DNA of 64,000 nt from UBA10364 sp965656315 (GCA_965656315.1 CBFHKC010000001.1:62001-126000), one strand, 5' to 3'; numbered from the stretch's first letter, positions 41,605-50,987 are shown. The notes: generated from the sequence alone by a model not told the origin. Numbers and translations are program-made.

Positions 41605-43290
41605 ATGAACAAGTTCTCCTTATCTCTATTAGCACTGCTAGTAGGGGGCTCTGTTATGGGGCAAAGTCAAGAAACTTTTGGCGGTCAGCTGCACGGGAAT
41701 TTCCAATTGGACGGTCAGGTCTATCTACGTGACGAGGGCATTGATCCTACTGGGGAGTTTTTTCCCGATGAGCGATTCTTGGGACAAGGCTATGCCAATT
41801 TTGTCTATACCCAAGGGAATTTCTCCGGCGGACTTAGATATGAGAACTATCAAAACGTAATGCTTGGTTTTCCTGAGGGCTATCGAGGTGAAGGCATCAC
41901 CTACCGCTACCTTCAGTTTAAACAGGATAATCTCGATGTTACTGTCGGCTCCTTCTATGAGCAGTTTGGATCAGGAATGGTGTTCCGGTCTTATGAAGAA
42001 CGTGGGTTAGGTTATGATAATGCCATGGACGGTGTTCGCGTTAAGGCTAACCCCGCCAAGGGTCTTTACTTAAAAGGAGTCTTGGGACGTCAGCGTTTTT
42101 ATTTTGAAAAAAGCCCAGGTATTGTGCGAGGTATCGATGCAGAATACAATCTGACGGAATTTATGCCAAAGCTAGACTCCTTAGGCTACCGCTGGAGTAT
42201 CGGCGCAAGCTTCTTAAGCAAGTATCAACGCGGCAATGATCCTTTTTTAGTACTGCCCGAGAACGTAGCGACGGCAGGATTTAGAACTCAGTTTACCAAA
42301 GGTCCTTGGGCGTTGCAAGCCGAATATGCGTATAAAGCGAATGACCCAAGTGCCGACAACGGGTACATCTACAAGGATGGTAATGGTATCATTGTCAACC
42401 TAACGTATAGTAAAAATGGGCTTGGTCTTATTGCCGGGGCAAAACGTATTGACAATATGAGTTTCAGAAGTGATCGCAACGGTTCAACTATTGACATGTT
42501 GATTAACTATTTGAGCCCGACTACCCAGGTTCACACTTATGCACTTCCTGCCTTATACCAATACGCCACACAGATTAATGGTGAGGAGGGCATTCAGTTA
42601 GAGGCCAATTATAAAATCAAGCGCAAAACAAAATTGGGCGGTAAATATGGAACGCTGATCAGTGCGAACTATAGTGTTGTTCAAAGCATCGATAAACAGT
42701 TTATAGACCCTAGCAATGACACACTTAGAGTGCTTCAAGGATACACCAGTGATCCAATGACTCGAGGAGACATTCCGTATTTCCACGACTTCAACTTTAA
42801 GGTATCTCGCAAAGTAAACAAGCGATTTAAATATACTGCGACCTACCTGAATCTATTCTATAACCGCAGTGTTCTCGAGGATGGACTCGGCGATGAATCC
42901 ATCATAAACAACCCATCAAACCAGAAACTGCTCAACGCTAATATCTTGGTATTCGAAGGACTCTATAAGATTAAAAGCAAACACTACTTGCGTGGTGAAG
43001 CGCAATCCCTGCGTACGCAAGATGATCGTGGTTCGATGGCCATGATGCTCCTGGAATACTCTGTAGCGCCGCACTGGTTCTTCTCGGTACAAGACATCTA
43101 TAATTATGGCAACCCGGAGGTTGATCAACGACTGCATTACCCGCTCGCTTCGGTAATCTATACTGCGGGGACCTCGAGGTTCCAGATGAGTTACGGACGC
43201 CAGCAGCGCGGTATTTTCTGCGTGGGCGGTGTATGTCGTGTAGTTCCTCCGTCAAACGGGGTAAGTTTCTCTCTAACCACAAGCTTCTAA
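41605..43290 (+). CDS. DUF6029-type outer-membrane protein
   Basis: A 561-residue protein with a signal peptide (about 1-19, SVMGQ) and alternating beta-strand pattern throughout, ending in an aromatic residue (SLTTSF), as outer-membrane barrels do. The sequence (HGNFQLDGQVY, NMSFRSDRN, MSYGRQQRGIFCVGGVCRVV) matches my memory of DUF6029. The only evident cysteine pair is CVGGVC (Cys539/Cys544) close to the C-terminus. It lies between the TlpA-like thioredoxin and the Omp28-like lipoprotein with 4-11 base gaps. Function is unknown; the context suggests an envelope partner of thioredoxin-fold proteins. Confidence 0.8.
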   Translation: MNKFSLSLLALLVGGSVMGQSQETFGGQLHGNFQLDGQVYLRDEGIDPTGEFFPDERFLGQGYANFVYTQGNFSGGLRYENYQNVMLGFPEGYRGEGITYRYLQFKQDNLDVTVGSFYEQFGSGMVFRSYEERGLGYDNAMDGVRVKANPAKGLYLKGVLGRQRFYFEKSPGIVRGIDAEYNLTEFMPKLDSLGYRWSIGASFLSKYQRGNDPFLVLPENVATAGFRTQFTKGPWALQAEYAYKANDPSADNGYIYKDGNGIIVNLTYSKNGLGLIAGAKRIDNMSFRSDRNGSTIDMLINYLSPTTQVHTYALPALYQYATQINGEEGIQLEANYKIKRKTKLGGKYGTLISANYSVVQSIDKQFIDPSNDTLRVLQGYTSDPMTRGDIPYFHDFNFKVSRKVNKRFKYTATYLNLFYNRSVLEDGLGDESIINNPSNQKLLNANILVFEGLYKIKSKHYLRGEAQSLRTQDDRGSMAMMLLEYSVAPHWFFSVQDIYNYGNPEVDQRLHYPLASVIYTAGTSRFQMSYGRQQRGIFCVGGVCRVVPPSNGVSFSLTTSF

Positions 43291-43294
43291 CCTC

Positions 43295-44134
43295 ATGAAA
43301 AAATTATTTCAATTCATTTTTGCTGTAGCTCTCGTTAGCACTTTTACAACAAGCTGTGATGTCATCGATCAACCTTTCAAAGGCGGAACTATTGATACCA
43401 CAACCACTACACAGCAGTTACGCAACGTATTGATTGAAGATTTCACAGGTCATCGCTGTAAGAATTGTCCCAAGGCTTCCAAAAAGATTGAAGAGCTCGT
43501 AACGGCATTTGGTAGTGATCGTATCATCGGACTAGCGATTCATGCTGGCCCAGGCAACTTCACAAACACCACTGCAGATTACCCCACTGATTTTACGACC
43601 CAAGCAGGAAAACAAATCCAAAATTTCTTTGGCACGAACTTCTTACCCGTGGGTATGGTAAACCGTGAGAATTGGACGGCATCCGGAAATTCGCATTGGT
43701 CTGGATACGCAAATTGGCCAACCTTGAGCGCAGAAGCCATGGACAGCACTCTTCGTGTTGCCCTAAATGTTGAGGCTGCATTAGATGGTACAACGCTGAC
43801 GGTAAGTACTGAGGCCCTCCCACAAGTTCCCCTATTGCATGATCTCAAATATGTTGTCTTAGTCAAAGAAAGTAACATAGTCAGTCCGCAACTTCTTCCC
43901 GATGACACACGAGATCCCGACTATGTGCATATGAACGTACTTAGGGCCTTTGTAACGGATGTTTGGGGTGATGACCTTGGAACTAGCCCTATGACACCTA
44001 GCGACGTCTTAAACGACTCGAAAACGCTGACTTGGAATACAGACTGGGTAAAGGACAATAGTGCGGTGGTCGTTTATGCCTTTAATCCGGAGAATTATAG
44101 AATTCTACAGGTTGTTGAAGTAGCGATAGACTAA
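43295..44134 (+). CDS. Omp28-related outer-membrane lipoprotein
   Basis: A 279-residue lipoprotein. The lipobox is FTTSC (Cys21). After a Thr-rich spacer comes the Omp28-type thioredoxin-like domain with LIEDFTGHRCKNCPKA (Cys55/Cys58) and NFLPVGMVNR in the position of the cis-Pro loop, followed by a beta-sandwich. Omp28 proteins were first seen as a surface antigen of Porphyromonas; their biochemical role is not settled. It starts four bases after DUF6029 and its stop overlaps the convergent queG stop. Together with the TlpA-like gene it frames the barrel gene in a compact unit. Confidence 0.85.
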   Translation: MKKLFQFIFAVALVSTFTTSCDVIDQPFKGGTIDTTTTTQQLRNVLIEDFTGHRCKNCPKASKKIEELVTAFGSDRIIGLAIHAGPGNFTNTTADYPTDFTTQAGKQIQNFFGTNFLPVGMVNRENWTASGNSHWSGYANWPTLSAEAMDSTLRVALNVEAALDGTTLTVSTEALPQVPLLHDLKYVVLVKESNIVSPQLLPDDTRDPDYVHMNVLRAFVTDVWGDDLGTSPMTPSDVLNDSKTLTWNTDWVKDNSAVVVYAFNPENYRILQVVEVAID

Positions 44135-45060
44135 TCGTTCGACTTTCTTGCAAAGGACAGGTTGCGCTGAAACCCATCGAAGCCTGTTCTTCGTATTGCG
44201 CTTCCTTTGGTAATTTCGTCCCAAAGTGCGTGGGTAACTTCTTCCCACTCCTCCCAGCTTTTACCGATATATGCTCTCGGATTGAAGTCTTCGGTTTGAT
44301 GCGGTTTAGAGAATCTGTTCCATGGACATACATCTTGACAAGTATCACAACCATAAACCCAATCCTCCATCTTATTTTGGTAGGTCTGCGGTAATTCCTT
44401 CTTGTATTCTATGGTGAGGTAGCTAATGCATTTATTGCTGTCTATGACTGTCGGAGCGACTATAGCTTGTGTTGGACATGCATCTATACATGCTGTACAG
44501 CTTCCGCAATGATCCGTAGTAGGCCCATCAGGGTCCAATTCTAAATCCACTATCAGTTCACCAATAAAGAAAAAGCTTCCACTTCCTTTGGTCAACAGTA
44601 GACTATGCTTTCCGATCCAGCCAAGTCCACTTTTACGAGCCCATGCCCTATCCATTACCGGAGCACTATCTACAAATCCGCGTCCCTCGATCTGTCCCAG
44701 CTTTTCTTGCATTCCTTGCAACATCCGCTTGAGCTTAGCGCGAACCACCTTGTGATAATCTCTACCGTAGGTGTACTTTGAAATCTTCGGACCGCCCTCT
44801 GTTGTAATCTCCTCTTCTGGAAAGTAATTTAACGTTACACTGATAACCGACTTTGCCCCTGGCACCAATTTTCGAGGATCCAAGCGCATGTCAAAATGAT
44901 CCTCCATCCAACGCATATCGCCGTGATACCCCGCTTCTAACCAGCGCTCCAATCCTGTTGCCTCTTCCTCTAAAAAACCAGCTTTAGAAATACCACATGA
45001 ATCAAAACCTTCAGTTGCGGCCAATTCCTTCACCAACCTACTCGCATCAGATGGACTCAT
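44131..45060 (-). CDS. queG: Epoxyqueuosine reductase
   Basis: Cobalamin- and iron-sulfur-dependent enzyme (309 aa) that makes the last step to queuosine in tRNA. Two [4Fe-4S] motifs are intact: CGSCTACIDACPTQAI and CDTCQDVCPWNRF. The N-terminal segment (EGFDSCGISKAGF) and the GYHGDMRWMEDHFDMRLDP block are family-typical. It overlaps the Omp28-like lipoprotein tail to tail by four bases and starts two bases after ruvB, so it is co-transcribed with that gene. The pterin synthase at 6358 might supply another step of queuosine synthesis if it acts as QueD, but this is open. Confidence 0.95.
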   Translation of the reverse strand: MSPSDASRLVKELAATEGFDSCGISKAGFLEEEATGLERWLEAGYHGDMRWMEDHFDMRLDPRKLVPGAKSVISVTLNYFPEEEITTEGGPKISKYTYGRDYHKVVRAKLKRMLQGMQEKLGQIEGRGFVDSAPVMDRAWARKSGLGWIGKHSLLLTKGSGSFFFIGELIVDLELDPDGPTTDHCGSCTACIDACPTQAIVAPTVIDSNKCISYLTIEYKKELPQTYQNKMEDWVYGCDTCQDVCPWNRFSKPHQTEDFNPRAYIGKSWEEWEEVTHALWDEITKGSAIRRTGFDGFQRNLSFARKSND

Positions 45061-45062
45061 AT

Positions 45063-46091
45063 TTAAAATAGCGTTCCTGAGGTGCCCTTGTTCAGTGAAT
45101 TCTTACCCAAGTGTGCGTATGCCTTTTCAGTTACCATACGCCCCCTTGGTGTGCGTAACATATATCCTTCTTTGATTAAGTAAGGCTCATACACCTCCTC
45201 GATGGTTTCCGCCTGCTCGCCAATAGCCGTTGACAGTGTATTCAATCCTACCGGTCCACCCGCGAAATTTTCAATGAGCACAGAAAGGATTTTATTATCC
45301 ATCTCATCAAGCCCTTTAGCATCCACATTTAGTGCATTCAAACCGAAATCTGCAATGGCAACATCAATCGAACCATTCCCTTTGACCATAGCAAAATCAC
45401 GAACCCTCCTAAGTAGTGCATTCGCTATACGGGGTGTTCCCCTAGAACGGCTAGCGATACGAATACATGCTTCATAATCAGCCTCGACCTCCAAAATCTC
45501 TGCACTGCGTTCCACGATTGTACTGAGCAATTCGACATCATAGTACTCTAGTCGAGCATTGATTCCAAAACGTGCTCTTAACGGGGCTGTCAACAACCCT
45601 GACCGGGTGGTTGCGCCTATCAACGTAAACGGATGCAGAGCAATTTGAACACTTCGCGCACTAGGTCCGGAGTCGATCATGATATCTATCTTGAAGTCCT
45701 CCATAGCGCTGTAGAGGTATTCTTCAATCACCGGCGAAAGTCGATGAATCTCATCGATGAACAACACATCGTTTTCCTGAAGGCTAGTCAAGAGACCTGC
45801 TAGATCTGAGGGCTTGTCAAGTACAGGACCCGAAGTGATCTTTATACCAACATTCAACTCATTAGCAATAATATGGCTCAAGGTGGTCTTACCCAGTCCT
45901 GGAGGACCGTGTAATAACACATGATCCATGGCCTCGTCGCGCATCTTTGCCGCCTCAACAAAAATCTTTAAGTTCTCTAGCACAGCAGCCTGCCCTGAGA
46001 AATCATCAAAGCTTAAGGGGCGTAACTTACGTTCTACCTCTCGGTCCGTGTTGGAGAATTGATCTCCTGTGGGATCTAAATGTTCGTTCAT
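45063..46091 (-). CDS. ruvB: Holliday junction branch migration helicase RuvB
   Basis: AAA+ motor subunit (342 aa) of RuvAB. Walker A LLHGPPGLGKTTLSHIIA, Walker B VLFIDEIHRLS, sensor region LIGATTRSGLLTAPLRARFG and the C-terminal winged helix (LIKEGYMLRTPRGRMVTEKAY) are present. It lies 15 bases beyond the ctaD terminator and is followed two bases later by queG. A near-consensus minus-strand TATTTTG just before its start may be its promoter, giving a very short leader. ruvA is encoded separately at 37664. Confidence 0.97.
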   Translation of the reverse strand: MNEHLDPTGDQFSNTDREVERKLRPLSFDDFSGQAAVLENLKIFVEAAKMRDEAMDHVLLHGPPGLGKTTLSHIIANELNVGIKITSGPVLDKPSDLAGLLTSLQENDVLFIDEIHRLSPVIEEYLYSAMEDFKIDIMIDSGPSARSVQIALHPFTLIGATTRSGLLTAPLRARFGINARLEYYDVELLSTIVERSAEILEVEADYEACIRIASRSRGTPRIANALLRRVRDFAMVKGNGSIDVAIADFGLNALNVDAKGLDEMDNKILSVLIENFAGGPVGLNTLSTAIGEQAETIEEVYEPYLIKEGYMLRTPRGRMVTEKAYAHLGKNSLNKGTSGTLF

Positions 46092-46106
46092 AGATACAAA
46101 ATACCA

Positions 46107-46138
46107 TAAAAAATCCCCTTACCTCGCGGTAAGGGGAT
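46107..46138 (-). terminator. GNRA-loop intrinsic terminator ending the act-cta operon
   Basis: On the minus strand an 11-base perfect stem (ATCCCCTTACC with GGTAAGGGGAT) closed by a GCGA tetraloop is followed by six Ts. It lies 28 bases after the ctaD stop. Confidence 0.93.
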
Positions 46139-46166
46139 GCTTATTTTCAAAAAGCTATACCAGCTT

Positions 46167-47966
46167 CTAGTGTCCGCTTTCTTCACCCTCAGCGAGTGGC
46201 ACATTCTGAGGAACAAAGTCCTCTGCAGCACCCGGCTTAGAGTAATCGTATGCCCAACGATGAACCACAGGCACATCGCCTGGCCAATTACCGTGAACGT
46301 GCTCAACCGGAGTAGTCCACTCCAATGAGTTTGCTCTCCATGGGTTTTGTTTCGCTTTAGGTCCTCTCCAAATGCTGTAGAAGAAGTTGAAGATAAACAC
46401 CAACTGAGCGATACCACCAATGATGGCAAAATAGGTAATCAACACGTTAATATCAGCGAGGTTATCAAACATCGGGAAAGCGGTGTTGCTGTAGTAACGA
46501 CGTGGAAGACCCGCCATACCCAAGAAGTGCATCGGGAAGAATACACCGTAAGCAGTGATAAACGTCAACCAGAAGTGTACATACCCCATTGATTTGTTCA
46601 TCATGCGGCCATACATTTTAGGGAACCAGTGGTACACACCAGCAAACATTCCGAAGATCGCACTAAGACCCATTACAATGTGGAAGTGAGCTACTACGAA
46701 GTACGTATCATGTACATTAATATCTAGAGCAGAATCACCAAGAATAACACCTGTTAAACCACCAGTAACGAACGTACTTACCAAACCGATGGAGAACAAC
46801 ATCGCAGGTGTGTATTGAATGTTACCTTTCCATAACGTTGTGATGTAGTTGAATGCCTTCACTGCTGAAGGGATTGCAATCAATAGCGTTGTGAAAGTAA
46901 ATACAGAACCTAAGAAAGGATTCATACCCGTAACGAACATGTGGTGACCCCAAACGATAAAGCTTAAGAAAGCAATCGCAAGAATAGAACCTACCATCGC
47001 ACGGTAACCGAAGATCGGCTTACGAGAATTGGTCGCAATAACCTCAGAAGAGATACCCAAGGCAGGTAATAGGATAATGTATACCTCAGGGTGACCCAAG
47101 AACCAGAACAAGTGCTGGAACAAAACAGGTGAACCACCGCTGTAGCTCAATACTTCTCCTCCGATAAAGATGTCACTCAAATAGAATGAGGTACCCATCA
47201 TTCGGTCAAACATCAACAATAATGCTGCCGACAAAAGAACTGGGAATGATAGCACACCTAACACGGCTGTTACGAAGAACGCCCAAATCGTTAGAGGAAG
47301 GCGAGTCATTGTCATCCCTTTCGTACGCATGTTCAAAACCGTTACGATGTAGTTCAAAGAACCTAACAAAGATGAAACGATGAAGAACGTCATTGAGATC
47401 AACCAAAGCGTCATACCTGCTCCTGAACCTGGCATAGCCTGTGGCAAAGCCGAAAGTGGAGGGTAGATTGTCCACCCCGCAGCTGCAGGTCCACTCTCTA
47501 CGAAGAGAGAAGCTACCATGATAACTGAACTCAAGAAGAAGAACCAGTAGGATAAAGCATTCATGAAACCAGAAGCCATATCACGAGCTCCGATTTGCAA
47601 TGGAATAAGTAAGTTCGAGAAGGTTCCTGATAGACCTGCAGTTAACACGAAGAATACCATAATGGTACCGTGAATCGTTACAAGTGCTAAGTAAATATTT
47701 GGATCCATGACACCGTCAGGTGCCCATTTCCCTAAGAAGAACTCCAAAATTGGGAAGCTCTGCTCCGGGTAAGCTAATTCCAAACGGAATAACATAGACA
47801 TCATTACACCAATGATCCCCATGATCATACCGGTAACTAAGAATTGTTTACCGATCATTTTGTGGTCCGTAGAGAAGATGTACTTCGATACGAAGGTCTC
47901 CTTGTGGTGTTCCTCCATCAAATGATCCTGGAAGTGATTGTTTTTGGTAGTCGTTGTAGTTGACAT
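46167..47966 (-). CDS. ctaD: Cytochrome c oxidase subunit I
   Basis: Catalytic subunit (599 aa, about twelve membrane helices) of the terminal heme-copper oxidase. The Cu-B and heme ligands are visible in FWFLGHPEVYIILLP and WGHHMFVTGMNP, and the heme-ligand pair in VHDTYFVVAHFHIVMG. It uses heme A, for which ctaB lies at 25770. It is the last gene of the act-cta operon, 22 bases after ctaC, with a strong terminator downstream. Electrons come from alternative complex III, encoded just upstream. Confidence 0.97.
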   Translation of the reverse strand: MSTTTTTKNNHFQDHLMEEHHKETFVSKYIFSTDHKMIGKQFLVTGMIMGIIGVMMSMLFRLELAYPEQSFPILEFFLGKWAPDGVMDPNIYLALVTIHGTIMVFFVLTAGLSGTFSNLLIPLQIGARDMASGFMNALSYWFFFLSSVIMVASLFVESGPAAAGWTIYPPLSALPQAMPGSGAGMTLWLISMTFFIVSSLLGSLNYIVTVLNMRTKGMTMTRLPLTIWAFFVTAVLGVLSFPVLLSAALLLMFDRMMGTSFYLSDIFIGGEVLSYSGGSPVLFQHLFWFLGHPEVYIILLPALGISSEVIATNSRKPIFGYRAMVGSILAIAFLSFIVWGHHMFVTGMNPFLGSVFTFTTLLIAIPSAVKAFNYITTLWKGNIQYTPAMLFSIGLVSTFVTGGLTGVILGDSALDINVHDTYFVVAHFHIVMGLSAIFGMFAGVYHWFPKMYGRMMNKSMGYVHFWLTFITAYGVFFPMHFLGMAGLPRRYYSNTAFPMFDNLADINVLITYFAIIGGIAQLVFIFNFFYSIWRGPKAKQNPWRANSLEWTTPVEHVHGNWPGDVPVVHRWAYDYSKPGAAEDFVPQNVPLAEGEESGH

Positions 47967-47988
47967 AGGTAGTAGTTGTTACGTCTTA

Positions 47989-49014
47989 TTACAAAGTCTC
48001 TGCGACTGTCTTTTGTTCTTTTAGCCAAGCGTTGAATTCGTCCTCGGTCTCGACGATAATGTCCATTTGCATGTTGTAGTGTGCAGCACCACAAATCTTG
48101 TTACAAAGTAGCACATAGTTGAAATCCCAAACGTCCTCACCTTTTGCCTTGCGGATGGCATTTACTTCTTCAACATGACTCTTCACGTCTTTGTTCTGAC
48201 GAATTTCAGCTGTGGTGAGACTTGGAGTGAACTGGAAGTTAGTTACTGCCCCTGGTACACAGTTCATCTGTGCGCGGAAATGTGGGAAGTAAGCAGAGTG
48301 AATCACGTCTTGAGAACGGAATTGGAATTTAATAGGCTTACCTACTGGCAGGTGCAATTCCTTAGTAACGATATCATCCATCGATGCAGGATCTGCAGGG
48401 TCAACCCCTACGATGTTCGCACCAGCAATCTCATGCACAGTAGCATAACCTAAAGTGTTGTCTCCACCACTGTAACGTGCAGTCCAGTTAAACTGTTGCG
48501 CGTACAATTCTACGATTATTGGCTCCTCCTCGTTTTCAGGCATCATCAAAGTGCTCCAAACGTTAAGTCCCCAGATGATCAATACAGCAAGAGCCACAGC
48601 TGGCACCATTGTCCAGAACAACTCAAGTTTGTTGTTGTGCTCGTAGTACACTGCTTTTGTCCCTTTCTTACCTCTGTATTTAAAGGCGAAATAGAACAGA
48701 ATAGGTTGAACTATGAAGAAAACAACATTGATGATCAGCATACTCAAATTCCAAAGGCTATCGATTTCACTACCGTGCTCAGAAGCTGGTGTTGGAAGCA
48801 AATGCTTGCCCCAAGCAACATACATTACGATAACACTAATGATGAACCCGAAACCTACAAGAAGCATCAACGTACCTTGGGTATCGTTGTCTTTTTCTGT
48901 GACTTCATTGTCCTTGCCCTTCTGAATCTCCGAAGAGATCTCAGAAATTCTCATGACTTGAACGATGGTCAAGACAACAAGAACGACTAATACGATGATT
49001 GAAATTGCACTCAT
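47989..49014 (-). CDS. ctaC: Cytochrome c oxidase subunit II
   Basis: A 341-residue subunit with an N-terminal helix, a second pair of helices around residues 85-160, and a periplasmic cupredoxin domain. The CuA site is intact: His in DVIHSAYFPHF and the C-x3-C-x3-H-x2-M group in LLCNKICGAAHYNMQM. No C-terminal cytochrome c domain is fused, so it is not of the caa3 type and should take electrons from a separate or supercomplex-bound cytochrome c (ActE or ActA). An extra N-terminal helix precedes the usual hairpin. It lies 21 bases after actF. Confidence 0.95.
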   Translation of the reverse strand: MSAISIIVLVVLVVLTIVQVMRISEISSEIQKGKDNEVTEKDNDTQGTLMLLVGFGFIISVIVMYVAWGKHLLPTPASEHGSEIDSLWNLSMLIINVVFFIVQPILFYFAFKYRGKKGTKAVYYEHNNKLELFWTMVPAVALAVLIIWGLNVWSTLMMPENEEEPIIVELYAQQFNWTARYSGGDNTLGYATVHEIAGANIVGVDPADPASMDDIVTKELHLPVGKPIKFQFRSQDVIHSAYFPHFRAQMNCVPGAVTNFQFTPSLTTAEIRQNKDVKSHVEEVNAIRKAKGEDVWDFNYVLLCNKICGAAHYNMQMDIIVETEDEFNAWLKEQKTVAETL

Positions 49015-49035
49015 TATAGAAAGTCTATTTACTGA

Positions 49036-50409
49036 TTATTGTTGGAAGTACTTTGACTCGGTTATCATCGGGTGATTCTTGTGTAATAGAGGTGCAGCAG
49101 CGAGCTGACGTAGTACAACAAATATAAACAGGCCGGCGAAGAATAAAATTGGACCTAATTCAAGTAAACCAAAACCGAAGTGGTCTCCTACCGAACCAGG
49201 CATGATCATTACGTAGTGGTCCATGTAGTGACCTACCAAAACAAATACCGCAGCCATTACCAAAGTACCTGGAACACGCTTCGCTGGGCGGCTGAGGACA
49301 GCCAATACAGGGAAGATAAAGTTCAAAGCGAGCATGATAAAGAACGGCACTTTGTACTGATCAAAACGCTGCATAAAGTAGGTAACCTCCTCTGGAATGT
49401 TAGCGTACCAGATTAGTACAAACTGTGAGAACCATAAGTAGGTCCAGAACACAGAGAATGCAAACATGAACTTACCTAAATCGTGAAGGTGGTTTTCATT
49501 TACCCACTCCAGCAAACCTTTTCCTTTCAAATACAAGGTAATCAGAATCAAGGCAGCGAATGAACTCACGAACATACCTGCGAATGTATACCATCCAAAC
49601 AACGTTGAGAACCAGTGTGCATCAATTGACATCACCATATCCCAAGCAGAAGTTGAAGATGTTACCGCATAGAATACCGTGAAGGCAGCAGCAACCCCTC
49701 TGTTCTTTTTCCACATAGCCACACCGTCACCACTATCAGAAAGCAATGAGTTCTTGCGCAACGTACGTGCAGCCCATACCCATCCTACGATGTAAACGAC
49801 CATACGGATGCTGAAGAAAGTTGGATTCAACCAACCACGCTTACCTGCGATAATTTCATCATAGTTCTCGTGTCCCTCAACGTTAATGCCGTCTGCCATC
49901 CAGTGGAACATATGATGAACGTGACCGAAGCCCAGAATTGTGATCAAGAAGATCACTAGCAATGGGATGATGATTGCAAAAGACTGGGCTTCCATCAAAC
50001 GAAGCAAACCAGCAGACCAACCCGCTTGTGCAACATATTGAATACCCATGAAAAACAACTGACCCAGACCTAGACCTAGGAAGAATATTGCGGCAACATA
50101 AATGGCAGACCATGGACGATTAGCAATCTGATGAGCTTCGTGCTCTGCATGTGCATCGTGCTCTGCATGTGCGTCTGTAACAGCGTGAGCGTCATGAGAA
50201 GCGTGTTCATCATGGCTAGCATGTGCATCTGCAGTAGCGTGTGCATCGTGAGCATCATCAGCATGCATTTCAGTGGCATGCACAGCATGACCATGATCAG
50301 CATCATGAGAAGATGATCCGTTAAGGGCAAATCCGACGATCCAAAGGATAGCACCTACTACCGTAAGTGCGATTGCCAATTGTTTTGTTTTTGTACTGAA
50401 CTCAAACAT
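49036..50409 (-). CDS. actF: Alternative complex III membrane subunit ActF, with histidine-rich loop
   Basis: Integral subunit (457 aa, about ten hydrophobic segments) of alternative complex III, the quinol:cytochrome c oxidoreductase that replaces bc1 in Bacteroidota. It is related to ActC/NrfD proteins, but ActF is the more divergent copy. Between helix 1 (residues 10-29) and helix 2 lies a loop of about 60 residues made almost only of His, Ala, Asp, Glu and Ser, with 17 histidines between residues 35 and 93. The rest (SLFGWYTFAGMFVSSFAAL, FSQFVLIWYANIPEE) is family-typical. It follows actE by 14 bases and precedes ctaC by 21. Confidence 0.93.
   Translation of the reverse strand: MFEFSTKTKQLAIALTVVGAILWIVGFALNGSSSHDADHGHAVHATEMHADDAHDAHATADAHASHDEHASHDAHAVTDAHAEHDAHAEHEAHQIANRPWSAIYVAAIFFLGLGLGQLFFMGIQYVAQAGWSAGLLRLMEAQSFAIIIPLLVIFLITILGFGHVHHMFHWMADGINVEGHENYDEIIAGKRGWLNPTFFSIRMVVYIVGWVWAARTLRKNSLLSDSGDGVAMWKKNRGVAAAFTVFYAVTSSTSAWDMVMSIDAHWFSTLFGWYTFAGMFVSSFAALILITLYLKGKGLLEWVNENHLHDLGKFMFAFSVFWTYLWFSQFVLIWYANIPEEVTYFMQRFDQYKVPFFIMLALNFIFPVLAVLSRPAKRVPGTLVMAAVFVLVGHYMDHYVMIMPGSVGDHFGFGLLELGPILFFAGLFIFVVLRQLAAAPLLHKNHPMITESKYFQQ
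50131..50307 (-). repeat. Degenerate repeat encoding the histidine-rich loop of ActF
   Basis: The stretch is built of short imperfect units of six to nine bases that encode His-Ala and Asp-Ala-His motifs, the pattern expected of slippage-prone repeats. Seventeen histidines fall in 59 codons. A local run of CAT/GCA words is visible on the plus strand. Confidence 0.8.
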
Positions 50410-50423
50410 TCTCTATCGCGGTT

Positions 50424-50984
50424 TTATTCTTGATCTTCTCTTAGTTTAACTACGTAACGCACAATTTTCCAACGCTCGTCATAGTTGAGCTGTGAAGCAT
50501 GCGATCCCATGATACCTTTACCATGCATAACAACATGATACATAGAACCAGGCGTGATGTCTGGTAACCTTGTAGCCGAATATGACGGTACACCCAAGAT
50601 CTTCTCTTGCATAACCAAAGGACCGTTTCCATCACCCTTTTCACCATGACAGTGATCACAGAAGATGTTGTAGAGCTCCTTACCTTCTGCCAATGCCTCT
50701 TCAGACATGAACTCAGCTGGCATTTCTAAAGTGGTACGAGCAGCCTCATAACCCTCATTCGAATTTGCAAATTCGTATGGGTGATATCCTCTAGGTACAG
50801 TTCCCTCTACAGGAAGCTGAGCACTAAGTCCATTCTTAAACTGAGTAGCCGGTTGATACGTCTCTAGAGAAGGACTTACATACATGTCGTCCATGTAGGT
50901 ATAACCCGGAGAGGTCTTGTCTGCATTACAGCTTGCAAGAAGTGCTGAAGCCGCTAGTGCGATAACTGTTGTAATACGCTTCAT
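50424..50984 (-). CDS. actE: Alternative complex III cytochrome c subunit ActE
   Basis: A 186-residue mono-heme cytochrome c. It has a lipoprotein signal (ALLASCNA, Cys19), an Act-type N-terminal region, and one heme site CDHCHGEKGDG followed by a likely Met ligand in the PGSMYHVVMHGKGIMGSH stretch. It faces the periplasm and passes electrons from ActA/ActB to the oxidase. It follows actD by three bases and precedes actF. Confidence 0.93.
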   Translation of the reverse strand: MKRITTVIALAASALLASCNADKTSPGYTYMDDMYVSPSLETYQPATQFKNGLSAQLPVEGTVPRGYHPYEFANSNEGYEAARTTLEMPAEFMSEEALAEGKELYNIFCDHCHGEKGDGNGPLVMQEKILGVPSYSATRLPDITPGSMYHVVMHGKGIMGSHASQLNYDERWKIVRYVVKLREDQE

Positions 50985-50987
50985 GAC

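Noticed and set aside
50131..50316. A plus-strand frame rich in Met, Cys, Ser and Val
   Set aside because: It is the antisense reading of the His-rich repeat in actF; its composition mirrors the repeat and no start context supports it.
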